In this document: positions 8,925 through 17,146 of the stretch, piece by piece
Numbering within the stretch: the stretch's first letter is position 1
How the letters are laid out: the number at the start of each line of letters is the position of its first letter
DNA from: Mesorhizobium sp. AR07
Lineage (GTDB): Bacteria; Pseudomonadota; Alphaproteobacteria; Rhizobiales; Rhizobiaceae
DNA: 64,000 bases
Reading direction: 5' to 3'
Assembly: GCF_024746815.1 (NCBI RefSeq)
Contig: NZ_CP080525.1
Coordinates: 4,086,501-4,150,500 of the forward strand
Program-made: the position numbers and the translations under genes
Notes under the pieces: model-generated
The model's input: the letters and a program-made list of their open reading frames with translations, nothing else
What the model was told of the DNA's origin: nothing
Databases searched by the model: none

Positions 8925-10041
8925 GTTTGTTTACCCTCTGGTTGGTCCCGTTGTTCTTGGGGTCCGGAAACGCCAGCGGCGTTCCGGCGGCAAAGCCGAT
9001 GGCGACGGGTTCACCCGGCTTGAAGAGATTGCCGTGACCGATCAGGTGATCGGCCTTGGCGAGCAGCGTTCCGATGCCCTGGACCTCGATCGCGTATTCC
9101 GCGGTCGAGCCCAGGAAAATCCGGTTGCGGACAATGCCCTTGAACCGGCTGCTCTCCGGAGCGCCGAGACTGAGCGATTCAGGACGCAGGCTGACCGAAA
9201 CAACCTCGCCCTGCTGCAAGGCGGTCCGCTTGCGTGCCGCAATGACGGTGCCGTCGGCCAGCGCTATGTCCACCAGCTCGCCCGAATGCCCGGCGACGGT
9301 GCCGCTCAAGAGATTGGTCTTGCCGACGAAATCGGCGACGAACAGGTCGGCCGGCTCGTCGTAGATCTCGCTTGGCTGTCCGAGCTGGACGATGCGGCCG
9401 CCATTCATGACGCAGACGAAATCGCTCATCGACAGCGCTTCCTCCTGGTCGTGGGTGACCAGCACGAAGGTGATGCCGATCTCGCGCTGCAGGTTCTGCA
9501 GCTCGATCTGCATGTCGGTGCGCAGCTTCTTGTCGAGTGCCGCCAGCGGCTCGTCGAGCAACAGCACGGCCGGCTTGTTGACCAGGGCGCGGGCGAGAGC
9601 GACGCGCTGCTGCTGGCCGCCGGACAGTTCGTGGATCTTGCGGCGGCCATAGCCGGCGAGCCGCACCATGGCGAGCGCCTCGCCTGCCCTCAAAGCGATC
9701 TCACGCGACGACAGACGTGGCCGCGCCTGGCGCAGCCCGTAGGCGACGTTGTCCTCGACATCGAGATGCGGAAACAGCGCGTATTGCTGGAACACCATGT
9801 TGACCGGCCGCCGGTAGGGCGGCGTGCCGGCCATGTCCTGGCCGCGAATGAACACCTGGCCTTCGCTCGGCTGTTCGAAGCCGCCGATCATGCGCAGGCA
9901 GGTCGTCTTGCCGCAGCCGGATGGTCCCAGCAGGGCGACAAAGGCGGAGGGCGGGACTGAAAGATCGATGCCGCTGACCGCGGTCACTGCGCCATAGCGC
10001 TTGGTGACGCCGCGAAACTCGATGTCGGGCACTGCGGTCAA
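8905..10041 (-). CDS. ABC transporter ATP-binding protein, PotA type (second)
   Basis: A 378-residue ATPase with Walker A GPSGCGKTT near 39-47, the signature LSGGQ near 139-143, Walker B LLLLDEP near 159-165 and a C-terminal TOBE-type domain. It heads a - strand operon of binding protein, two permeases and an SDR. The start is TTG at 10041, with GTG at 10032 (VPDIEF) an in-frame alternative. Neither has a clear ribosome site. The ATP-binding half is clearly related to the ATPase at 34-1107, so two related uptake systems bracket the glycosyltransferase/cupin/aldehyde dehydrogenase genes. Confidence 0.9.
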   Translation of the reverse strand: MTAVPDIEFRGVTKRYGAVTAVSGIDLSVPPSAFVALLGPSGCGKTTCLRMIGGFEQPSEGQVFIRGQDMAGTPPYRRPVNMVFQQYALFPHLDVEDNVAYGLRQARPRLSSREIALRAGEALAMVRLAGYGRRKIHELSGGQQQRVALARALVNKPAVLLLDEPLAALDKKLRTDMQIELQNLQREIGITFVLVTHDQEEALSMSDFVCVMNGGRIVQLGQPSEIYDEPADLFVADFVGKTNLLSGTVAGHSGELVDIALADGTVIAARKRTALQQGEVVSVSLRPESLSLGAPESSRFKGIVRNRIFLGSTAEYAIEVQGIGTLLAKADHLIGHGNLFKPGEPVAIGFAAGTPLAFPDPKNNGTNQRVNKHVEIIS

Positions 10042-10101
10042 GGCTGCTGGCTCCAGCGACAGGGCAATTCCAGGACGCTACCAGAGCCAATGGCGACTAG
10101 T

Positions 10102-10123
10102 ATATACCTCGCAGGTGGTATAT
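10102..10123. promoter_or_regulatory. dyad in the divergent promoter region (candidate operator)
   Basis: ATATACC at 10102-10108 and GGTATAT at 10117-10123 are perfect 7-bp inverted arms around an 8-bp spacer. They lie in an AT-rich stretch between the transporter operon (start 10041) and the LuxR-type gene. The position and symmetry suit an operator for the divergent regulator. This is inference from layout only. Confidence 0.5.
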
Positions 10124-10155
10124 CTGATCTATTTTCTCGTTTAAAGGGGTATGGA

Positions 10156-10962
10156 TTGTCCCGCAGCGACGAATACAGCCAGCTTGCCGCGCTCATCGCG
10201 GCGACCCGGGAGACGGGCGGCGACCTCTTCGGCAAGGCGATGGTCGACTGGCTGCGCCAGCATGTCAGCTTCGATCACTGCGTGATTTTCGGCTATCGCG
10301 GCGCTTCACGCCCACCGCTGCTGTTCGAGACCTTCTCGCCGACTGAGAGCCATGTCTTCGTCGCGCTCTATCAGGAGGGGCCCTATCTGCTCGACCCGTT
10401 CCATCACGCGGCGGTCGAGCGCAAGGAAGGGTTTTGGCGCATGCGCGAACTCGCGCCGGACCGGTTCTACGCCAGCGAATATTTTCGCTCCTATTACAGC
10501 CAGACCAGACTGGCCGAGGAGGTCGGCTTCTTCGTGCCGCTGCCGGGCAAGGATGCGCTGGTGCTGTCGCTGATGCGACTGCGCGCGTCGGGCCCTTTCG
10601 GAACCGCCGATGCCAGATTGCTGCGCGACATGGCGCCGGCGGTGATCAGCTTCGCCAGGCTGCGCTGGCCCGCCCTTCCGACCGACGAACCGGCCGAGGC
10701 AAAGCCGGACGAAACGGTAGCGCCGGTCAACGAGTTCGATCGCGCCCATATCTGGCAGAGCCTGTCGCTGACGCCCCGCGAAAAGCATGTCGTCGACCTG
10801 GTGCTGCAGGGGCATTCGACGGAATCGATCGCGAGAGCCATGCGCATCGTGCCGGGAACCGTAAAGGTTCATCGCCGCAACATCTACCGCAAGCTGAAGA
10901 TCAAGTCGCAGGCCGGCCTGTTCGCGCGCTTCGTCGAGATCATCGATGCGCGGGTTCGATAG
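10156..10962 (+). CDS. LuxR-family transcriptional regulator
   Basis: A 268-residue DNA-binding regulator. The C-terminal 60 residues form the LuxR helix-turn-helix (LTPREKHVVDLVLQGHS, then GTVKVHRRNIYRKL). The N-terminal 190 residues look like a GAF/autoinducer-type sensory fold but lack a clear quorum-sensing signature. TTG at 10156 is preferred because AAAGGGG sits 6 bp upstream. An ATG at 10090 in the same frame would add 22 residues encoded by the AT-rich promoter and dyad. It is divergent from the PotABCD-like operon and probably controls it. I infer it senses the substrate rather than a homoserine lactone. Confidence 0.82.
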   Translation: MSRSDEYSQLAALIAATRETGGDLFGKAMVDWLRQHVSFDHCVIFGYRGASRPPLLFETFSPTESHVFVALYQEGPYLLDPFHHAAVERKEGFWRMRELAPDRFYASEYFRSYYSQTRLAEEVGFFVPLPGKDALVLSLMRLRASGPFGTADARLLRDMAPAVISFARLRWPALPTDEPAEAKPDETVAPVNEFDRAHIWQSLSLTPREKHVVDLVLQGHSTESIARAMRIVPGTVKVHRRNIYRKLKIKSQAGLFARFVEIIDARVR

Positions 10963-11050
10963 GTTCTTCCAGGCGCTGAAGTTTGCCGGGGCGGAAGTGC
11001 GTGCGTTGACGGATGGCATGCCTTGGCGATTGGCGAAAACGCCCATCGCT

Positions 11051-11109
11051 TCGTCATCCTAGGGCGGAGCAAGGAGCGAAGCGACGCAGCGCAGACCCTA
11101 GGATGACGA
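11051..11109. repeat. palindromic repeat, copy 1 of 2
   Basis: A 59-bp element with inverted ends TCGTCATCCTAGGG and CCCTAGGATGACGA around a GC-rich centre (GCAAGGAGCGAAGCGACG). A near-identical copy lies at 25042-25100. It lies in the 195-bp gap between two convergent regulator genes, so it could act as a bidirectional hairpin terminator. No T-run is evident. Confidence 0.8.
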
Positions 11110-11157
11110 AGTTGGGGAGGCGATCTTCCAACAACATTAAACCCCTGCGTCGAGAAA

Positions 11158-12108
11158 TTACGCACCCCAGACCACCGCTTGCTCGTGGCGCTTGATCAGG
11201 TGTTTGAGATTGTCGAAACCCAGCCGGATGTGCTTGGCGAAGGCGTCGACGGCCGGTGCGCGCGGCGTATCGACGAGCCGCAGCAGCCCGAGGGCGCGCT
11301 CGGGATGCGGGATCGCCACCGGCAGCGCCGTGATCGCCTTGTCCTTGCGAAAGGCAAAGACCACGCTGTGCGGCAGCACGGTCAGCGCGTCGGTTTCCTT
11401 CATGTAATTGACGGCGCTGGTCAGCGAGCCGCCGGAATAGCGGATCTTTATCTCCGTGGCGCCGAGTGACAGAAGCAGGCTGCGCAGATCGTCCAGCAGC
11501 GGACTGCCGGGCGGCGGCGCGATCCAGGGATAGTCGAGCAGGTCGCTTGTCCTGAGCTTGCGCCGCAGCAGCAAAGGATGCGTGGCGCGGCAAGCGACGA
11601 CATTGCGCCCTGGCAGGATCTCGCGGAACTCCATGCCCGACCCTTCTTCGAGAATGTCGATCGGGCAGACGGCAAGGTCGATGCGGTCGGCGTTGATGGC
11701 CGCGCGCAGGTCCGCGAGATAGCCATAGCTCTGGTCAACGCGCACATCCGGATAGGCGTTCTGGAAATCAGCGATCATGCCGGAGATCAGCGCGTCCATG
11801 AAGAATGGCGTGCCGCCGACCCGCACTACGCCGGAACGGCCCTGGCTGAAATTGGCGACGATGTCGGACGCTTTCCGCGACGCCGCCAGCATCACCTGGC
11901 CATGATCGGCGAGCGCCCGGCCAAGCGGCGTCGGCTGCAACGGCCGGCGCCCCCTGAGGAACAGCGGCTCGCCCAGCCGTTTCTCCAGCATCGACAGCGT
12001 CCGCGAGACGGCGGGCTGCGACAGGCCGACGAGTGCGGCGCCCTCGGTGACGCCGCCGGCCTGCACCACGGCCGCCAGCTGGATGAGATGCCTTTCGTCG
12101 AGCTTCAT
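11158..12108 (-). CDS. LysR-family transcriptional regulator of the aromatic operon
   Basis: A 316-residue LysR-type regulator. The winged helix-turn-helix fills about residues 1-60 (AALVGLSQPAVSRTLSMLEK), followed by an effector-binding domain from about 90. It is divergent from the hydroxyquinol operon beginning at 12200, the usual arrangement for LysR activators of intradiol-cleavage pathways. A 15-bp dyad overlaps its own start codon, consistent with autoregulation. The effector is probably a pathway intermediate such as a muconate or maleylacetate (inference from related regulators). Confidence 0.9.
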   Translation of the reverse strand: MKLDERHLIQLAAVVQAGGVTEGAALVGLSQPAVSRTLSMLEKRLGEPLFLRGRRPLQPTPLGRALADHGQVMLAASRKASDIVANFSQGRSGVVRVGGTPFFMDALISGMIADFQNAYPDVRVDQSYGYLADLRAAINADRIDLAVCPIDILEEGSGMEFREILPGRNVVACRATHPLLLRRKLRTSDLLDYPWIAPPPGSPLLDDLRSLLLSLGATEIKIRYSGGSLTSAVNYMKETDALTVLPHSVVFAFRKDKAITALPVAIPHPERALGLLRLVDTPRAPAVDAFAKHIRLGFDNLKHLIKRHEQAVVWGA

Positions 12109-12121
12109 ACCAATATGGTAT
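12107..12121. promoter_or_regulatory. LysR-type operator dyad
   Basis: ATACCA-ATA-TGGTAT is a perfect inverted repeat with a 3-bp spacer. It includes the first bases of the LysR gene's ATG (12106-12108) and lies about 80 bp before the start of the divergent dioxygenase gene. LysR proteins bind dyads of this kind between divergent genes. Assignment to this regulator is inference. Confidence 0.6.
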
Positions 12122-12199
12122 ATTAAATCGAGCAGAAATCATCATCCTTGTGCCCGGCCTGCGCTAATATTCCTTGGTGAGATGAAACCGGGGAGGAGC

Positions 12200-13069
12200 A
12201 TGTCACAGGCCGGCACACCGTCGTTCAACGAGGCCAACTCCGCCGAGATGGTCGCCCAGCGCCTGTTGAAGGCCAACGCCGGGCCGTTGCCGCGATTCCT
12301 CGCCACCGTCGTCGATCATCTCCACCAGATCGTCAGGGAAACCCGCCCGACAGCGGCGGAATGGCGCCAGGCGATCGCCTTCCTCACCGAAATCGGTCAC
12401 GCCAGCGACGACAAGAGGCAGGAATGGGTGCTGCTGTCGGACCTGCTCGGCGTCACCGCGCTGGTCGAGGACATCAACTCCCGCCGCCCGAACGGCGCCA
12501 CGCCCAACACGGGACGCGGCCCGTTCTATCGCACTGATGCGCCAAGACTGCCGCTCGGCGCCGACATTTCGCTCGATGGCGTCGGTGCGCCACTCACCGT
12601 GTCGGGGCGGGTCACCGATCTCGACGGCACGCCGATAGCAGGCGCGATGGTCGAAACCTGGCAAGCGAACGCACAAGGTTTTTACGAGAACCAGCAGCCC
12701 GACTTGCAGCCGGAATTCAATCTGCGCGGCGTCTTCACCACCGATAGTGACGGCCGCTTCCACTACCGTACTGTCAAGCCCGCCGGCTACGGCGTGCCGG
12801 ATGACGGGCCGGTCGGCCAGATGCTTGGCCGGCTAAATTACCCGTTGAGCCGGCCGGCACATCTGCATTTTCTCATCCGCGCCGACAATTTCGAGACGCT
12901 GACCACGCAAGTGTTCGATCGCGGCGACCCGCGCCTCGACGAGGACGCGCTGTTCGGCGTCAAGTCGGAACTGGTCGGCGACTTCAAGCGCTTGAGCGAT
13001 GGCGACCGCTGGTCGCTCGACTTCAGCTTCGTCATGGCGATGGCGCGCAAGGGGAGCCGGGCGGCATGA
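12200..13069 (+). CDS. intradiol ring-cleavage dioxygenase, hydroxyquinol 1,2-dioxygenase type (first)
   Basis: A 289-residue non-haem iron(III) dioxygenase that splits the ring of a hydroxylated catechol between the two hydroxyl carbons. The N-terminal helical linker domain (about 1-100) and GPFYRTDAPRLPLG are typical of hydroxyquinol/chlorocatechol enzymes. Candidate iron ligands are the tyrosine in GFYENQQ, the tyrosine in GRLNYPLSR, and the histidine pair in RPAHLHFLI. ATG at 12200 follows GGGAGG. Its stop overlaps the start of the maleylacetate reductase gene (ATGA), so the ring-cleavage product maleylacetate is passed to the next enzyme. Confidence 0.9.
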   Translation: MSQAGTPSFNEANSAEMVAQRLLKANAGPLPRFLATVVDHLHQIVRETRPTAAEWRQAIAFLTEIGHASDDKRQEWVLLSDLLGVTALVEDINSRRPNGATPNTGRGPFYRTDAPRLPLGADISLDGVGAPLTVSGRVTDLDGTPIAGAMVETWQANAQGFYENQQPDLQPEFNLRGVFTTDSDGRFHYRTVKPAGYGVPDDGPVGQMLGRLNYPLSRPAHLHFLIRADNFETLTTQVFDRGDPRLDEDALFGVKSELVGDFKRLSDGDRWSLDFSFVMAMARKGSRAA

Positions 13070-14127
13070 CGAGGCAATTCACCTATTCCGGCAGCCCGGC
13101 GCATATCGTCTTCGGCAACGGCTCTTCTTCGCAGGTCGCAGTGTGGATCGAAAGGCTCGGCTGCAGACGCGCGCTTGTGCTGTCGACGCCGCACCAGGCG
13201 GGCGATGGCGAGGCGCTGGCGAAAAAGCTCGGGGCGCTGGCGGTTGGCACTTTTGCCGGTGCGGCCATGCACACGCCGGTCGAGGTGACCGAGACAGCGC
13301 TGGCCAAGGTGCGTGATGTCAATGCCGACTGTGTCGTCGCCCTCGGCGGCGGCTCGACCACCGGCCTGGGCAAGGCGATTGCCTATCGCACCGACCTGCC
13401 GCAGATCGTCATCCCGACCACCTATGCCGGCTCGGAAGTGACGCCGATCCTTGGCCAGACCGAGACCGGCGTGAAAACCACCGTGCGCGATGCAAAGATC
13501 CTGCCGGAAGTTGTGATCTACGATCCGGAACTGACCGTTGGACTGCCGGTGGCGATGAGCATCACCTCTGGTCTCAATGCCATGGCGCATGCCGCGGAAG
13601 CGCTTTATGCGCAGGACCGCAACCCGGTCTCGACGCTGATGGCCGCCGAGGGGCTCCGCGCCCTGAAACAGGCGCTTCCCGTTTTGATCGAGGAGCCGAA
13701 AAATCTCGCCGCACGCGGCGATGCGCTCTATGGCGCATGGCTGTGCGGCACAGTGCTCGGCACTGTCGGCATGGCGCTGCACCACAAGATCTGCCACACG
13801 CTGGGCGGCTCCTTCGACATGCCGCATGCCGAGACCCACGCGGTGATGCTGCCGCACACGATCGCCTTCAACGCCGTCGCCGTGCCCGAATTGCTCAAGC
13901 CGGTTGTCGACATTTTCGGTGGCAGCGCCGGTGGTGGCCTCCACGATTTCGCCAAGTCAGTCGGCGCGCCACTGACCCTGAAAGAACTCGGCCTCAAGCA
14001 GACCGATCTCGACCGTGCCGCCGAACTCGCGACCAAAAATCCATACTGGAATCCGCGGCCTTTCGACCGCGCCGCGATCCGCGCCCTGTTGCAGGACGCG
14101 TGGGAGGGAAGACGTCCACAGCACTGA
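13066..14127 (+). CDS. maleylacetate reductase
   Basis: A 353-residue member of the iron-alcohol-dehydrogenase superfamily that reduces maleylacetate to 3-oxoadipate with NAD(P)H. Features are the N-terminal FTYSGSPAHIVFG, the dinucleotide loop GGGSTTGLGKA near 100, PTTYAGSE, and the conserved HHKICHTLGG near 240. Length matches the family. It overlaps the dioxygenase gene by 4 bp, which supports a hydroxyquinol pathway rather than a catechol pathway (the latter would need a cycloisomerase, and none is seen). Confidence 0.92.
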   Translation: MTRQFTYSGSPAHIVFGNGSSSQVAVWIERLGCRRALVLSTPHQAGDGEALAKKLGALAVGTFAGAAMHTPVEVTETALAKVRDVNADCVVALGGGSTTGLGKAIAYRTDLPQIVIPTTYAGSEVTPILGQTETGVKTTVRDAKILPEVVIYDPELTVGLPVAMSITSGLNAMAHAAEALYAQDRNPVSTLMAAEGLRALKQALPVLIEEPKNLAARGDALYGAWLCGTVLGTVGMALHHKICHTLGGSFDMPHAETHAVMLPHTIAFNAVAVPELLKPVVDIFGGSAGGGLHDFAKSVGAPLTLKELGLKQTDLDRAAELATKNPYWNPRPFDRAAIRALLQDAWEGRRPQH

Positions 14128-14150
14128 CGGCAACAAAGGGAGGAACAACA

Positions 14151-15431
14151 ATGATCACCAGACGCGAATTCATCCGCAACACCGCCGCCACCGGCCTGCT
14201 TGCCGGCACATCGGGTCTCGCCATGCCGGCCATCGCCCAGAACGCGCCGATCAAGCTCGGCTATGTCAGCCCGCAATCGGGCCCACTGGCGGCTTTCGCC
14301 GAGGCCGACAAGTTCATCATCGACGGATTCCTGGCCGCCACCAAGGCCGCCGGCCTCAACTACCAGGTGGTGGTCAAGGACAGCCAGTCCAACCCCAACC
14401 GGGCGGCGGAAGTCGCCAAGGAGCTGATCGTCAACGACAAGGTCAATCTGATGCTTGTCGCCTCGACGCCGGAGACCACCAACCCGGTCGCCACCACCTG
14501 CGAGGCGGAAGAAGTACCCTGCCTGTCGACGGTGGCGCCATGGCAGCCCTGGTTCATCGGCCAGCAAGGCAATCCCGGCGACCCGGCCTCGTGGAAGCCG
14601 TTCAACTACGCCTATCATTTCTTCTGGGGGCTGGAGGACGTCATTGCCGTGTTCACCAACATGTGGGCGCAGGTCGAGACCAACAAGAAGGTCGGCGGCC
14701 TGTTCCCCAATGACGGCGACGGCAACGCCTGGGGCGACGGCACGGTCGGCTTCCCGCCGGTGCTGGCCAAGGGCGGCTACGGGCTGACCGACACCGGCCG
14801 CTACCAGAACCTGACCGACGATTTCTCGGCGCAGATCAACGCCTTCAAGGCTGCATCATGCGAAATCATCACCGGCGTGATGATCCCGCCCGACTTCACC
14901 ACCTTCTGGAACCAGGCCAAGCAGCAGGGTTTCACCCCCAAGGTGGCGTCGATCGGCAAGGCGCTGCTGTTTCCGCAATCGGTCGAGGCACTCGGCAAAT
15001 CCGGCCACAATCTGTCGTCGGAAGTCTGGTGGACGCCCAACCACCCGTTCAAATCCTCGCTGACCGGCGAAAGCTCGGCGCAGGTCGCCGAGGGCTTCAC
15101 CAAGGCCACGGGCCGGCAATGGACGCAGCCGATCGGCTTTGTCCACGCGCTGTTCGAGATCGCCGTCGATGTCATGAAGCGAGCCGGCGAAGCCGGCAAC
15201 GGCGACAAGGTGGCGGCGGCAATCGCCGCGACGAAGCTCGACACGCTGGTCGGGCCGATCGCCTGGGACGGCGCCAAGCTGCCGCCCTTCGCCGCCAAGA
15301 ACATCGCCAAGACGCCGCTGGTCGGTGGCCAGTGGCGGCTGAAGGACAGCGGCGGCTACGATCTCGTCATCACCGACAACAAGACCGCGCCGAACATCCC
15401 GACCGGCGGCAAGATGGAAGCCATCGGATGA
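14151..15431 (+). CDS. Liv-type ABC transporter substrate-binding protein (Tat-exported)
   Basis: A 426-residue periplasmic protein of the branched-chain amino acid/aromatic-acid binding family. It starts TRREFIRN, a twin-arginine signal with cleavage likely after AIAQ near 30. The mature protein opens with IKLGYVSPQSGPLAAF, the classic start of this fold. ATG at 14151 follows GGGAGG. Placed between maleylacetate reductase and the rest of the transporter, it most likely binds an aromatic substrate rather than leucine. Related binding proteins take up benzoates and other aromatic acids. Confidence 0.9.
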   Translation: MITRREFIRNTAATGLLAGTSGLAMPAIAQNAPIKLGYVSPQSGPLAAFAEADKFIIDGFLAATKAAGLNYQVVVKDSQSNPNRAAEVAKELIVNDKVNLMLVASTPETTNPVATTCEAEEVPCLSTVAPWQPWFIGQQGNPGDPASWKPFNYAYHFFWGLEDVIAVFTNMWAQVETNKKVGGLFPNDGDGNAWGDGTVGFPPVLAKGGYGLTDTGRYQNLTDDFSAQINAFKAASCEIITGVMIPPDFTTFWNQAKQQGFTPKVASIGKALLFPQSVEALGKSGHNLSSEVWWTPNHPFKSSLTGESSAQVAEGFTKATGRQWTQPIGFVHALFEIAVDVMKRAGEAGNGDKVAAAIAATKLDTLVGPIAWDGAKLPPFAAKNIAKTPLVGGQWRLKDSGGYDLVITDNKTAPNIPTGGKMEAIG

Positions 15432-15450
15432 GCGCGGCGGAACCGACAGC

Positions 15451-15580
15451 GCCCTTCTCCCCGTTCACGGGGAGAAGATGCCGGCAGGCAGATGAGGGGC
15501 GGAGCCAGCCTCGCAGAAGTCCGCGCAGCCCCTCATCCGGCCCTTCGGGCCACCTTCTCCCCGTAAACAGGGAGAAGGGA
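15451..15580. repeat. palindromic repeat (TTCTCCCCG type)
   Basis: A 130-bp element bounded by CCCTTCTCCCCG and CGGGGAGAAG-like arms at both ends, with inner arms GATGAGGGGC and GCCCCTCATC. It makes a long two-part hairpin filling the gap between the binding-protein and first ATPase genes of the Liv-type operon. Confidence 0.75.
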
Positions 15581-15597
15581 CCACAGGCTTGCTAGCC

Positions 15598-16317
15598 ATG
15601 CCCATCCTTGCGCTCTCCAACGTCTCGAAACGCTTCGGCGCCCTGACCGTCGCCGACGCGGTGTCGTTCGAGCTGCGGCAAGGCGAGGCGCTTGGCATCA
15701 TCGGCCCGAACGGCGCCGGCAAATCGACATTGTTCAACTTGATCACCGGCAACATCGCCGTCGACGCCGGCACCATCGTCTTCGATGGCCGGGACGTGAC
15801 ACGGCTGCCGCCGATGCAGCGTTGCTTTGCCGGCGTCGGACGCTCGTTCCAGATCCCGCAACCGTTCGAGAAACTGACCGTGTTCGAAAACCTGCTGGTC
15901 GCCGGCGCCTTCGGGGCTTGCAAGACGGAAGCCGAGGTCGGCGACCGCTGCGCCGAAATCCTGGTCGAGACCGAACTGATCGACCGCGCCAACCACCCGG
16001 CCGGCGGCTTGAGCCTGCTGCAGCGCAAGCGGCTGGAGCTCGCCCGCGCCCTGGCGACCGAACCCAGGCTGCTGCTGCTGGACGAAATCGCCGGCGGCCT
16101 GACCGAGGGCGAATGCGGCATGCTGGTCGACACCATCCGCGCCATCCACAGAGGCGGCATGTCGATCATCTGGATCGAGCATGTGCTGCATGCGCTGAAC
16201 TCCGTGGTCGAGCGGCTGCTGGTGCTCAATTTCGGCAAGGTCATCGGCATGGGCGCGCCCGACGCCGTCATGGCATCGCGCGAGGTCCGCGAAATCTATC
16301 TCGGGATCGAAGTCTGA
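15598..16317 (+). CDS. Liv-type ABC transporter ATP-binding protein (LivG-like)
   Basis: A 239-residue ATPase with Walker A GPNGAGKST near 38-46, the signature region LSLLQRKRLELARAL (a diverged LSxGQ) and Walker B LLLLDEIAGG. The C-terminal segment MSIIWIEHV is typical of LivG. ATG at 15598 (MPILAL) is chosen over TTG at 15589. Its stop overlaps the next ATPase gene's start (TGATG). It pairs with the LivF-like subunit below to drive the Liv-type importer. Confidence 0.9.
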   Translation: MPILALSNVSKRFGALTVADAVSFELRQGEALGIIGPNGAGKSTLFNLITGNIAVDAGTIVFDGRDVTRLPPMQRCFAGVGRSFQIPQPFEKLTVFENLLVAGAFGACKTEAEVGDRCAEILVETELIDRANHPAGGLSLLQRKRLELARALATEPRLLLLDEIAGGLTEGECGMLVDTIRAIHRGGMSIIWIEHVLHALNSVVERLLVLNFGKVIGMGAPDAVMASREVREIYLGIEV

Positions 16318-17018
16318 TGGCACTGCTCGAGACAAAGGGCCTGACCGCTCGCTATGGCGATTTCCAGGCGCTGTTTGGCGTCGACATCGCGCTGGATGAG
16401 GGCGAGACCATCGCCATCATCGGCGCCAATGGCGCCGGCAAGACGACCCTGATGCGCTCCATCTCGGGCATATTGCCCAACCAGCCGGACGCGGTGCTGT
16501 TCGATGGCGAGAAGATCGGTACCTTGCCGGCTCCCGACATCGTCGCCCGCGGCATCGCCATGGTGCCCGAAGGGCGGAAGCTGTTCCCGTCGCTCAGCGT
16601 CGAGGAGAACCTGCTGATCGGCCGCTACTGTCGCGCCGTTGCCGGGCACTGGAGCCTCGAAACCGTCTACCAACTGTTCCCGATCCTGAAGGAACGGCGC
16701 ACCAATCCGGGCACGGCGCTGTCCGGCGGCCAGCAGCAGATGGTGGCGATCGGCCGCGCGCTGATGTCCAACCCGCGCGTGCTTCTGTGCGACGAGATCA
16801 GCCTTGGCCTGGCGCCTGTCGTCATCAGGGATATCTACGCCGCCTTTCCGCGCATCCTCGCCGCAGGCGCCTCGATTGTCATGGTCGAGCAGGACATCGG
16901 CCAGGCGCTGAGGGTCAGTGATCGCGTCTATTGCATGATGGAAGGCCGCATCACGCTGTCTGGGGTGCCATCGGATTTGACTCGTGAGACGATTCACGCC
17001 GCGTATTTCGGGCATTGA
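16317..17018 (+). CDS. Liv-type ABC transporter ATP-binding protein (LivF-like)
   Basis: A 233-residue ATPase with Walker A GANGAGKTT, the signature LSGGQQQM and Walker B VLLCDEISLGLAP, the last being characteristic of LivF. The ATG shares one base with the stop of the LivG-like gene. The second half of the ATPase dimer for the importer. No missing key residues. Confidence 0.92.
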   Translation: MALLETKGLTARYGDFQALFGVDIALDEGETIAIIGANGAGKTTLMRSISGILPNQPDAVLFDGEKIGTLPAPDIVARGIAMVPEGRKLFPSLSVEENLLIGRYCRAVAGHWSLETVYQLFPILKERRTNPGTALSGGQQQMVAIGRALMSNPRVLLCDEISLGLAPVVIRDIYAAFPRILAAGASIVMVEQDIGQALRVSDRVYCMMEGRITLSGVPSDLTRETIHAAYFGH

Positions 17019-17059
17019 GGGATGGCGATGCGAGAGAATCTGCTCAGGTCGCGCCCAGC

Positions 17060-17103
17060 CACCCCCCTCTGGCCTGCCGGACCCGGCAGGCCAGAGGGGG
17101 GTG
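17060..17103. repeat. perfect 21-bp inverted repeat, miniature of the mosaic element (copy B)
   Basis: Arms at 17060-17080 and 17083-17103 are exact complements with a 2-base loop (AC). The arm begins CACCCCCCTCTGGCCTGCC, the same as the outer ends of the full elements at 2425 and 18034, whose internal part is missing here. It lies in the gap between the LivF- and LivH-like genes. Confidence 0.9.
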
Positions 17104-17146
17104 GGCGGGAACGCGACGCTGCCAACCAGCCATCGGGGTGGCGCCC

